A program made the position numbers and the translations under genes. From assembly GCF_008087625.1 (NCBI RefSeq), contig NZ_CP042997.1, positions 1,488,001 through 1,552,000 of the forward strand: a stretch of DNA of 64,000 nucleotides, given 5' to 3'. This DNA is from Aquisphaera giovannonii (lineage in GTDB: Bacteria > Planctomycetota > Planctomycetia > Isosphaerales > Isosphaeraceae). Position 1 is the first letter of the stretch. The number at the start of each line of letters is the position of its first letter. Positions 1 to 7,019 of the stretch are shown one piece after another. The notes beneath the pieces were generated by a model. It was given only the letters and a program-made list of their open reading frames with translations, was not told the origin of the DNA and searched no databases.

Positions 1-1
1 G

Positions 2-370
2 GCCGGGGACGAGTGGGGCGTCTTCGCCGGCCGGTTCACGGCCGCGGAGCCCGGCAAGCACGAGGTCGTCCTGACCTGCAAGGAGACCGGATCCAGGCTG
101 GAGACGTCCTTCTTCGTCCAGGGCGTCGCGGCCGAGCGCCTGGGCCGCCCGGCCCGGCCGGAGGTCCTCGACGAGATCGCGCGGGTGACCCGCGGCAAGG
201 TGATCGAGCCGGGCAACCTCGACGAGGCCGTCCGGTCGATCGCGGAGCTGCCGGAGCCGCCCCCGTCGGTCCGCCGGATCCAGCTGTGGAGCCACCCGGT
301 CTTGGCCGCCGCCATCGTCCTCCTGCTCGGCGTATTCTGGGTGGGACGGAAGGTCATCGGTCTTGTATGA
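2..370 (+). CDS. C-terminal end of a membrane-anchored protein (partial)
   Basis: The frame is open from the window edge to the TGA at 368-370, so only the last 122 residues are visible. The tail has a short beta-rich stretch and a charged segment. It ends in a hydrophobic helix (HPVLAAAIVLLLGVFWVGRK, about residues 98-117) that looks like a C-terminal membrane anchor with a short cytoplasmic end. It lies 53 bp upstream of the DUF4175-like gene on the same strand. In planctomycetes such genes commonly follow large BatA/VWA-type or glutamine-amidotransferase-like membrane proteins. That family link is inference, because no catalytic motif lies inside the visible part. The orientation and anchor are clear; the function is not. 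Confidence 0.6.
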   Translation, partial: AGDEWGVFAGRFTAAEPGKHEVVLTCKETGSRLETSFFVQGVAAERLGRPARPEVLDEIARVTRGKVIEPGNLDEAVRSIAELPEPPPSVRRIQLWSHPVLAAAIVLLLGVFWVGRKVIGLV

Positions 371-423
371 TAGCGTCGTAAAGGGCCCTTACCCGTCCTC
401 CCATCGATTCGCGAGGGGTCGCC

Positions 424-3090
424 ATGAGCACCGTCCCCGTCCACGATCGACTGCAACTGCCGGACAGCCTGAGGGCCCAGCTCCTCGACTTCCGGCGCCG
501 CGTGTGGTCGATCAAGATGATCGAGGCCGTGGCCGCCGCCGCCTTCGGCCTGGTCGCGGCGCTCCTGGTGATGTTCGCCGTGGATCGCCTCGTGGAGACG
601 CCGGGCTGGGCACGGGGCGTCCTCTTCGTCGCGGCCTGGGTCGGCACGGCCCTCGTCCCGCTGGCCATCTACAAGTGGATCTGGCGGAACCACCGGCTCG
701 ACGAGCTGGCCCGGCTCCTGACGCACAAGCACCCGCACATCGGCGACCAGCTCCTGGGCATCATCGAGCTCGTCCGCGACGACTCGGAGCAGGCCAGGTC
801 GCGTGCCCTCTGCGAGGCGGCCATCGCCCAGGTGGCGGAGGACGCCCGCCGCCGCGACTTCCGCGACGGCGTGCCCAACCCCCGCCACAAGGCCTGGGCC
901 TGGACGTTCGCGGTCCCGGCGGCGGCCTGCCTGGGCCTGCTGGCCCTCTGCCCCCAGGCCATCACGAACTCGTGGGCCCGGCTCATGGCCCCGTGGAAGG
1001 CGACCCCGCGGTACACGTTCGCGGCCGTCGAGCCGCTGCCGCCGACCCTCGTCGTCGCCCACGGCGAGCCCTTCCCCGTCGTCGCCCGGCTCCGCGACGA
1101 CACCGCCTGGAAGCCCGCCGAGGGGACCGCCCAGCTCGGCGAGCAGCACCCGGTCTCGGCGACCTACAAGGATGGCGCGTACACGTTCGAGCTCCCCTCC
1201 CAGATCGACGCGGGGACCCTGGACCTCCGGATCGGCGACTACCGCCAGAAGGTCCGGATCGAGCCCACGCTCCGGCCCGAGCTGACCTCGGTGAGCGCGG
1301 AGGTCACCCTGCCGGAATACCTCGGCCGCCCCGGCACCCAGCAGAAGGACGTCCGCGGCGGCGTGGCGACGATCGTCAAGGGCTCGCAGGCCAGCTTCAC
1401 CGCGGTCGCCAGCCGCGACCTGTCCGCCGCCCAGGTGGACGGCCAGAGCCGCGACCCGCACGGCCCGAGCGTCTCCAGCCCGGCCGGCAAGGTGGACGGG
1501 AACCGCTCGATCGAGTTCCGCTGGAAGGACGCCCTGGGGCTGGAGGGCCGGGCGCCCTTCGTCCTGTCGGTCAACGGCCGCGAGGACGAGGCCCCGTCGC
1601 TCTCCTGCGAGAACCTGCCGCGGCAGAAGGTCGTGCTCGACACGGAGGCCCTGAACTTCCGCGTGAAGGCCCAGGACGACTTCGGCGTCAAGGCCGTCGG
1701 CATGGAGTGGCAGGGCCCGGACGACCCCATGATCAAGAACCCGGCCAAGGGCGAGCGGATCCTCGCGGCCGGAGGGTCGGACAAGGAGGCCATGGACGTC
1801 GCCGGCACCTTCACCGCCAAGAACCTGGGCATCGAGCCGCAGCCGGTCTCGGTCCGGGTCTTCGTGGAGGACTACCTGCCGGGCCGCCCCCGCGTCTACT
1901 CGGCGCCCTACGTCCTCTACGTCCTGAACGCGGAGCAGCACGCGATCTGGGTGACGGAGCAGCTCAGCAAGTGGCACCGGCAGTCGCTCGAGGTGCGCGA
2001 CCGCGAGATGCAGCTCCACGAGACCAACAAGCAGCTCCGGGCGATGTCCGCCGACGAGCTCGACCGCCCCGAGGCCCGCAAGAAGATCGAGGCCCAGGCC
2101 GACGCCGAGCGGGCCAACGGCCGCCGGCTCAACGGCCTGGTCACCTCCGGCGAGGACCTCGTCCAGCAGGCGATGCGGAACCCCGAGTTCGGCGTCGGCC
2201 ACCTGGAGAAGTGGGCCGAGATGCTCCAGGTCCTCAAGGACATCTCCGGCAACCGGATGCCCACGGTGGCCGACCTCCTGAAGCAGGCCTCGAAGGCCCA
2301 GGCCGCCTCCTCGGACCAGAAGAAGGACGGCAAGACGGCGATGGCCGGCATGGTCCGCGACACGAAGTCCGGCGCCGGGGGCGACGACCCGAAGAAGGAC
2401 GAGCCCAAGAAGACGACCCCGTCCGTCCCGCAGGTCGTCGACCGCGAGTCGTCGCAGCAGCCGCTGGACGACAAGGCCGGAACCCAGCAGAAGCCCCCCG
2501 GGTCCCCGGGCGCACCCAGCCTGACGCTGCCGACGACGACGATCGCCAACCCGGGCAAGGTGCCGGAGCAGCAGGCCTGCCCGACCTCCCAGAAGCTGGA
2601 CGAGGCGGTGAAGAAGCAGGAGGACCTGCTCGCCGAGTTCGAGAAGATCGGCGACGAGCTGAACCGCGTGCTGGCCAACCTCGAGGGCTCGACCCTGATG
2701 AAGCGGCTCAAGGCCGCCTCCCGGGCGCAGTACTCGATCGCCGGCCGGATGATCGACGTGGTCCCCAACGCCTTCGGCACCTTCGCCCCCCAGGGCAAGG
2801 GCGACGCCGCGAAGACGATCGATGAGCTCGTGAAGCAGGAGGCCAAGGGGAGCCACGACGTCTCGACGATCATGGACGACATGGCCTCCTACTTCGAGCG
2901 GCGCCGCCTGATGAAGGTGAAGACCGTGCTCGAGGAGATGCGGAAGCTCGACGTCGTCGGCAACCTGCGCCAGCTCGGCGACGACCTGAAGAAGGAGAAC
3001 GGCCTGTCGATCGCCCAGTGCGAGTACTGGTCGGACACCCTGGACCGATGGGCGGACGACCTCGTCGATCCCTTATCGGGGGGCACGTGA
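424..3090 (+). CDS. DUF4175-like multi-pass membrane protein, upstream part
   Basis: This 888-residue protein starts at ATG 424, just after GAGGGGTCGCC. Hydrophobic helices lie near residues 36-58, 64-88 and 158-178. A long extracytoplasmic region of beta-sandwich character follows, then coiled-coil-like charged segments (about 510-600) and a low-complexity K/D/P linker (about 640-700). The architecture resembles the DUF4175-type proteins found beside MoxR/DUF58/VWA operons in planctomycetes. I cannot assign a biochemical role. The reading ends at TGA 3088-3090, but the same frame stays open to 3705. The downstream residues read as a natural continuation, so this is probably the first part of one longer protein (see the hairpin entry). 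It is co-directional with the genes downstream. Confidence 0.7.
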   Translation: MSTVPVHDRLQLPDSLRAQLLDFRRRVWSIKMIEAVAAAAFGLVAALLVMFAVDRLVETPGWARGVLFVAAWVGTALVPLAIYKWIWRNHRLDELARLLTHKHPHIGDQLLGIIELVRDDSEQARSRALCEAAIAQVAEDARRRDFRDGVPNPRHKAWAWTFAVPAAACLGLLALCPQAITNSWARLMAPWKATPRYTFAAVEPLPPTLVVAHGEPFPVVARLRDDTAWKPAEGTAQLGEQHPVSATYKDGAYTFELPSQIDAGTLDLRIGDYRQKVRIEPTLRPELTSVSAEVTLPEYLGRPGTQQKDVRGGVATIVKGSQASFTAVASRDLSAAQVDGQSRDPHGPSVSSPAGKVDGNRSIEFRWKDALGLEGRAPFVLSVNGREDEAPSLSCENLPRQKVVLDTEALNFRVKAQDDFGVKAVGMEWQGPDDPMIKNPAKGERILAAGGSDKEAMDVAGTFTAKNLGIEPQPVSVRVFVEDYLPGRPRVYSAPYVLYVLNAEQHAIWVTEQLSKWHRQSLEVRDREMQLHETNKQLRAMSADELDRPEARKKIEAQADAERANGRRLNGLVTSGEDLVQQAMRNPEFGVGHLEKWAEMLQVLKDISGNRMPTVADLLKQASKAQAASSDQKKDGKTAMAGMVRDTKSGAGGDDPKKDEPKKTTPSVPQVVDRESSQQPLDDKAGTQQKPPGSPGAPSLTLPTTTIANPGKVPEQQACPTSQKLDEAVKKQEDLLAEFEKIGDELNRVLANLEGSTLMKRLKAASRAQYSIAGRMIDVVPNAFGTFAPQGKGDAAKTIDELVKQEAKGSHDVSTIMDDMASYFERRRLMKVKTVLEEMRKLDVVGNLRQLGDDLKKENGLSIAQCEYWSDTLDRWADDLVDPLSGGT

Positions 3091-3123
3091 CCGGGCGGCA
3101 AATCGCGCGGCAGTTTGCCGCCC
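3088..3123 (+). promoter_or_regulatory. In-frame TGA followed by a perfect hairpin (possible recoding signal)
   Basis: TGA 3088-3090 is followed, after CC, by GGGCGGCAAA (3093-3102), an 11-base loop and TTTGCCGCCC (3114-3123). This is a perfect 10-bp stem, extendable by one U-G pair. The frame before and after the TGA is the same. Codons in the stem (AAA, AGT, TTG) depart from the AAG/AGC/CTG preference nearby, as expected if RNA pairing is selected. A bacterial SECIS lies directly 3' of a Sec UGA, so selenocysteine insertion is one reading. The loop begins only 12-13 nt after the UGA, which is short for known bacterial SECIS elements. Stop readthrough, a substitution that broke the gene, or a sequencing error are alternatives. 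Confidence 0.5.
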
Positions 3124-3705
3124 TCGCTCGTCCTGGAAGTCCTGCAGGTCCTCGAAGGCGAAATCAACCTCAGGGAAGACACCCGCGTGGCCGAGCAGGC
3201 CAGGCCGGCCCTCAAGGCCGACGAGTTCAGGAAGCGCGCGTCCGGCCTCTCGACGAGCCAGGACGGGTTCCGCGACCGCATCGACAAGGTCGTGGACCGG
3301 ATCAAGCAGCTCCCCGACGGGGAGGAGGAGTTCGGCAAGGAGATCCAGCTCCTGGGCGCCGTCTCCGGCGTGATGAGCGAGGCGACCGACATCCTGGCGA
3401 AGCCCGAGACCGGCGGTCCGGCCATCGCCGCGGAGACCGAGGCCATCGAGCTGCTGCTCCAGTCCAAGCGGATCAACCCCAAGGGGGGCGGCGGCGGCGG
3501 CGCGAACCCGGGGGGCGGCGGCACCGGCAAGACGGTGGACTCCGCCATGGCCCTGCTCGGCTCCGGCGTCAACCAGAAGGAGGTCCGCGAGGACCGCGGC
3601 ATCTCGCAGGCCACCGGCGAATCCGGCCCGGTCCTCCCCGAGGAATTCCGCGCCGGGCTCGACGAATACTTCAACAAGCTGGAACGGGGCGGCGGCGGCC
3701 AGTGA
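3115..3705 (+). CDS. Downstream part of the interrupted DUF4175-like protein
   Basis: The frame is continuous with the preceding gene (frame 1) apart from TGA 3088. The first possible start is TTG 3115, which lies inside the right arm of the hairpin and has no ribosome-binding site. Independent initiation therefore looks poor. The segment holds a helical stretch rich in E/R/D (about residues 5-40), a second helical region, a glycine-rich linker near 125-135 and an acidic C-terminus. The first codons after the TGA (reading PGGKSRGSLPPS) already look like coding sequence. I interpret this as the C-terminal domain of the 424-3090 protein, reached by recoding or orphaned by a mutation. No enzymatic motif is visible. 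Confidence 0.55.
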   Translation: MPPSLVLEVLQVLEGEINLREDTRVAEQARPALKADEFRKRASGLSTSQDGFRDRIDKVVDRIKQLPDGEEEFGKEIQLLGAVSGVMSEATDILAKPETGGPAIAAETEAIELLLQSKRINPKGGGGGGANPGGGGTGKTVDSAMALLGSGVNQKEVREDRGISQATGESGPVLPEEFRAGLDEYFNKLERGGGGQ

Positions 3706-3743
3706 GCCGCCGCGGCCGGCCGGGAAGGCAGGAGGGCCGGGCC

Positions 3744-4781
3744 ATGGGCCGTCTGCGTGACGCGATCGTGATGCTCGCCGTCGCCTGCGCGGTGCCCTGC
3801 GTGGGCCTCGCGGCGGGCCGGGCCGCGGGCCCTGACGATCAACCCGCCGGGCCGGCGATGCAGGTGTTTCGCGGTCCGAACGGCATGTACGCCATCGCGA
3901 CCGGTCCGCTCGAGATCGACTTGCCGGTGCAGAAGGGCGCAGCTGCCGTCAAGGCCGCCCCCGCCAAGGAGGCGGCCCAGCCCGCCGCGACGAAGGCCGC
4001 CGCCAAGGTCGATAAGGCGGCGGAGCGCCGGGCCGCCCAGAAGAAGGCCGAGGAGGACGCACTGGAGGCCCAGGCCGCCCAGTACGTCCAGCAGATCCGG
4101 CCGATGTTCCGGGCGGAGTATTACTTCACCAAGAACGCCTGCAACCTGGACCACGACCAGCGCCTGGCGCTGGCCCGGCTCGGCGAGAAGGCGACGAAGG
4201 GGGCGGCCCGGGCCTTCGTGGACGCCCAGCAGAAGATGATGCGCGGCGGCTGGCGGCCGGGCATGGAGCAGCCGGACCCCCATAAGCTGATCCAGGAGGA
4301 GGTCCGCAAGGCGATCCCCCCCCTGCTCACCCCGGACCAGCGGGCCCGCTACCAGCAGGAGTACGACCGCCGCGTCGCGGCCCGCAAGCGGATGTTCATC
4401 GACAACTTCGTGGCCAAGCTCGACCAGGACCTCGTCCTGACCGCCGACCAGCGGTCGAAGATCGCCGAGGGCATCGCCCTCAACTGGAAGGACTCCTGGG
4501 GCCAGTCCATCGAGATGATCCAGAACATCGACAACTTCTTCCCCGACATCCCCGACAAGGTCGTCTCGCCCCACCTGACGGAGAACCAGCGATCCGTCTG
4601 GCGGCGGATCCCCCGCAACTCGGGCGTCTTCTGGGGCTTCAGCGTCGGCCTCGTCCAGGGGGACGACCCGCTGGACGACCCCGAGCTCGCCCAGGCGGAG
4701 AAGGAGGCTCGCGGCGACAAGCCGGAGGAGCCCCAGGGCGACCGCGTGATCCGCGGCCGGGTCATCCGCCGCGTCCGTTAG
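3744..4781 (+). CDS. Secreted helical protein of unknown function (paralogue A)
   Basis: The 345-residue product starts at ATG 3744, preceded by GGCAGGAGGG. An N-terminal signal peptide (about residues 1-30, hydrophobic core IVMLAVACAVPCVGLAAG) directs it out of the cytoplasm. An A/K/E-rich linker (60-105) leads to a helical domain with repeated 'LTxxQRxx' units (LTPDQRARY, LTADQRSKI, LTENQRSVW). The next gene has the same pattern, so the two look like tandem paralogues. The C-terminal 30 residues are strongly charged. The role is unknown. The context suggests a periplasmic or envelope function shared with the rest of this operon-like block. Confidence 0.7.
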   Translation: MGRLRDAIVMLAVACAVPCVGLAAGRAAGPDDQPAGPAMQVFRGPNGMYAIATGPLEIDLPVQKGAAAVKAAPAKEAAQPAATKAAAKVDKAAERRAAQKKAEEDALEAQAAQYVQQIRPMFRAEYYFTKNACNLDHDQRLALARLGEKATKGAARAFVDAQQKMMRGGWRPGMEQPDPHKLIQEEVRKAIPPLLTPDQRARYQQEYDRRVAARKRMFIDNFVAKLDQDLVLTADQRSKIAEGIALNWKDSWGQSIEMIQNIDNFFPDIPDKVVSPHLTENQRSVWRRIPRNSGVFWGFSVGLVQGDDPLDDPELAQAEKEARGDKPEEPQGDRVIRGRVIRRVR

Positions 4782-4809
4782 GCAGCCCGGCCCGCGTTCG
4801 AGAGCCAGC

Positions 4810-5820
4810 ATGAGCCGATATCGCCCCGTCCCCCTCGCCCTCGTCCTCCTCGCGGCCCCGCTCGTCGGGTCCGTCGCGGCGCGCCCGTGCGCCGGGCAGG
4901 TGATGATCCGGATGGCCCCGGCCGTGGAGAAGGCGGCCGACAGGGATGCGGACGACGCGGCCGAGGACGAAGCACCCGTCGACGTCGCCCAGCCCGGCGT
5001 GGTCATGTTCAACGACGACACCTTCGACCAGTGGGTCTTCGGCGAGTCCGGCCTCGGCCGCAACGGCCACAACAAGCTCGACACCCGGTTGCTCCTCCAG
5101 GTGGACGACGTCGCCCGCGTCTGCCGCCTCTCCGACCTCCAGAAGAAGAAGCTGTTCCTCGCCGGGAAGGGGGACATCAAGCGGTTCTTCGAACGGGTCG
5201 ACGCCAAGAAGAAGGACTTCGACAAGGTCAAGAACGACCAGAACAAGGTCATGCAGATGTACCAGGACCTGCAGGCCTTCCAGGCCGTGTACAACTCGGG
5301 GACGTTCGGCGACGATTCGCTCTACGCGAAGACCCTGAAGAAGCTCCTCGGGGACGAGGCCGACGGGCGGTACGACAAGATCCTCGAAGAGAAGCGGCGG
5401 TTTCGGCTCCGCGCCAAGGTGGAGCTGGTCGTCACCCAGCTGGACCAGTCGATCGGCTTCACGCACCAGCAGCGGGAGAAGCTGATTGAGGTCATCCTCA
5501 ACGAGAGCGAGCCCCCCGAGCGGTTCGGCCAGTACGACTACTACCTGGTGCTCTACCTCGCCGGCCGGATCCCGGAGGAGAAGCTGCGGCCGATCCTCGG
5601 CGACCAGCAGTGGAAGTTCCTCGAGCGGCAGCTCGCCCAGGGGCGCGGGATGGAGCAATTCCTGCGGCAGCAGGGGATGCTCCCCCCGCGCGACAAGGAC
5701 CCCCGAAGGGCGGCCGGGGCCCGCGGCATCGCCGAGGCTTTCGCGCGCGCCCTCCGCGAGCCGGCCGCCGCGGACGGTCTCCCCGCGGACGTCTTCGCCA
5801 CGCCCCCCCGCAACCCGTGA
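4810..5820 (+). CDS. Secreted helical protein of unknown function (paralogue B)
   Basis: The 336-residue product starts at ATG 4810, 28 bp after the previous stop. A signal peptide is evident (VPLALVLLAAPLVGSVAA, cleavage near residue 25-30), followed by an acidic spacer. The core is helical and highly charged, with KKKDFDKVKNDQNKVMQMY (about residues 135-155) likely forming a coiled coil. The segment LDQSIGFTHQQREKLIEVIL corresponds to LDQDLVLTADQRSKIAEGI of the preceding protein, which supports a tandem duplication followed by divergence. No catalytic motif is recognised. A structural or mRNA/protein-binding role outside the cytoplasm is possible but unsupported. Confidence 0.7.
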   Translation: MSRYRPVPLALVLLAAPLVGSVAARPCAGQVMIRMAPAVEKAADRDADDAAEDEAPVDVAQPGVVMFNDDTFDQWVFGESGLGRNGHNKLDTRLLLQVDDVARVCRLSDLQKKKLFLAGKGDIKRFFERVDAKKKDFDKVKNDQNKVMQMYQDLQAFQAVYNSGTFGDDSLYAKTLKKLLGDEADGRYDKILEEKRRFRLRAKVELVVTQLDQSIGFTHQQREKLIEVILNESEPPERFGQYDYYLVLYLAGRIPEEKLRPILGDQQWKFLERQLAQGRGMEQFLRQQGMLPPRDKDPRRAAGARGIAEAFARALREPAAADGLPADVFATPPRNP

Positions 5821-5861
5821 ATCCGAATCGCGCGATCCAGGTAATGAGACGAGGCCAACGC

Positions 5862-7016
5862 ATGATCCGCGACGACCGCACGCACGACGACAGGTCCGGC
5901 GGGCCATCCCCCGTCGGGGCCGGCGACCACGGAGTCGGGCCCGCCCCGCCCCCGCGCTCGCGATCCGCCGCGTGGGCGTTCGCGGCGGCGCTGCTCGTCG
6001 GCCTCCTCATGCTCCCGGCCTCACCGGCGTGGGCCCAGCCCTCCCTGCCCGGCGCCCGGTTCGGCGAGGTCGTGCCCAGGGACGTCCGCGAGATGTACGA
6101 CCGCGGCATCCAGTACCTGGCCTCCACGCAGAATGAGAAGGGCGAGTGGCCCGGCAACACGTACGAGGAGGGCCCCGGCCCGGTCGGCCTCGGCCTCCTC
6201 GTCTTCCTCGCCTCGGGCGAGGATCCCAACTACGGGCTCTACAGCAACCACGTCCGCCGATCGCTGCGCAACCTCATCACGGCTCAGGACGCCGGCACGG
6301 GGATCATGGGGCAGAGCATGTACCACCACGGCTTCGCCATGCTCGCCCTGGCGGAGTCCTACGGCGCGGTGGACGAGCGGAACCTCTGGCCCGACGGCAA
6401 GGCCCCGCGCTCGGTCGGCCAGGCGCTGGAGCTGGCCGTCCGCGCGGCGGTCACGTCGCAGAAGAAGAACTCGCTCGGCGGCTGGCGGTACTCGCCGGAC
6501 GCCAACGACGCGGACACCTCGGTCAGCGGGGCCGTGCTCGTGGGGCTGCTCGCCGCCAGGAACGCCGGCATCGAGGTCCCGGACGCCGCCATCGACCGGG
6601 CCGTCGCCTACTACAAGTCGATGACCTCGCCGTCCGGACAGGTCGCCTACAGCGGCGGGATGGGCGGCTTCGACGAGTCGATCGCGCGGATCTCGATCGC
6701 CACGCTGATCTACTCGGTCTCGCGCCGCAAGGACATGCCCGAGTTCAAGTCCGCCCTCAATTACCTCCGCGGCCGGCTGGAGCAGCAGGCCGCGCAGCAA
6801 TGGGCGGAATACGCCCGCTACTACGAGGCCCAGGCCCTCTTCCAGGGCGACCTCGCCGCCTGGGAGAAGTGGAACAACCTGCTGGTCCGGCAGCTCAAGC
6901 AGGCGCAGCGGCCCGACGGCAGCTTCCAGGGCCAGCTCGGCCAGGGGCTGTCCACGTCGTTTGACCTCCTGGCCCTGGCGCTCAATTTCCGCTTCCTGCC
7001 CATTTACGAACGGTAA
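5862..7016 (+). CDS. Secreted prenyltransferase/squalene-cyclase-fold (alpha-alpha toroid) protein
   Basis: The 384-residue product starts at ATG 5862 (GAGG about 9 bp upstream); an in-frame ATG at 5844 is an alternative. A signal peptide spans about residues 36-58 (AWAFAAALLVGLLMLPASPA, cut after AWA). The mature part has repeated helical hairpins with motifs such as LASTQNEKGEWPG, GGWRYSPDANDADTSVSG and QRPDGSFQG. These are typical of the terpene-cyclase/prenyltransferase toroid fold that is common in secreted planctomycete proteins. The DXDD motif of true squalene-hopene cyclases is not seen, so cyclase chemistry is unlikely. A binding or scaffold role is more probable. It is co-directional with its neighbours, and its stop lies 3 bp before the next start. 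Confidence 0.75.
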   Translation: MIRDDRTHDDRSGGPSPVGAGDHGVGPAPPPRSRSAAWAFAAALLVGLLMLPASPAWAQPSLPGARFGEVVPRDVREMYDRGIQYLASTQNEKGEWPGNTYEEGPGPVGLGLLVFLASGEDPNYGLYSNHVRRSLRNLITAQDAGTGIMGQSMYHHGFAMLALAESYGAVDERNLWPDGKAPRSVGQALELAVRAAVTSQKKNSLGGWRYSPDANDADTSVSGAVLVGLLAARNAGIEVPDAAIDRAVAYYKSMTSPSGQVAYSGGMGGFDESIARISIATLIYSVSRRKDMPEFKSALNYLRGRLEQQAAQQWAEYARYYEAQALFQGDLAAWEKWNNLLVRQLKQAQRPDGSFQGQLGQGLSTSFDLLALALNFRFLPIYER

Positions 7017-7019
7017 GCC

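Noticed and set aside
3093-3123. Hairpin after TGA 3088 as an intrinsic terminator
   Set aside because: No T run follows the stem, the reading continues in frame for 194 codons, and real terminators here (54872-54900) have a T tract.
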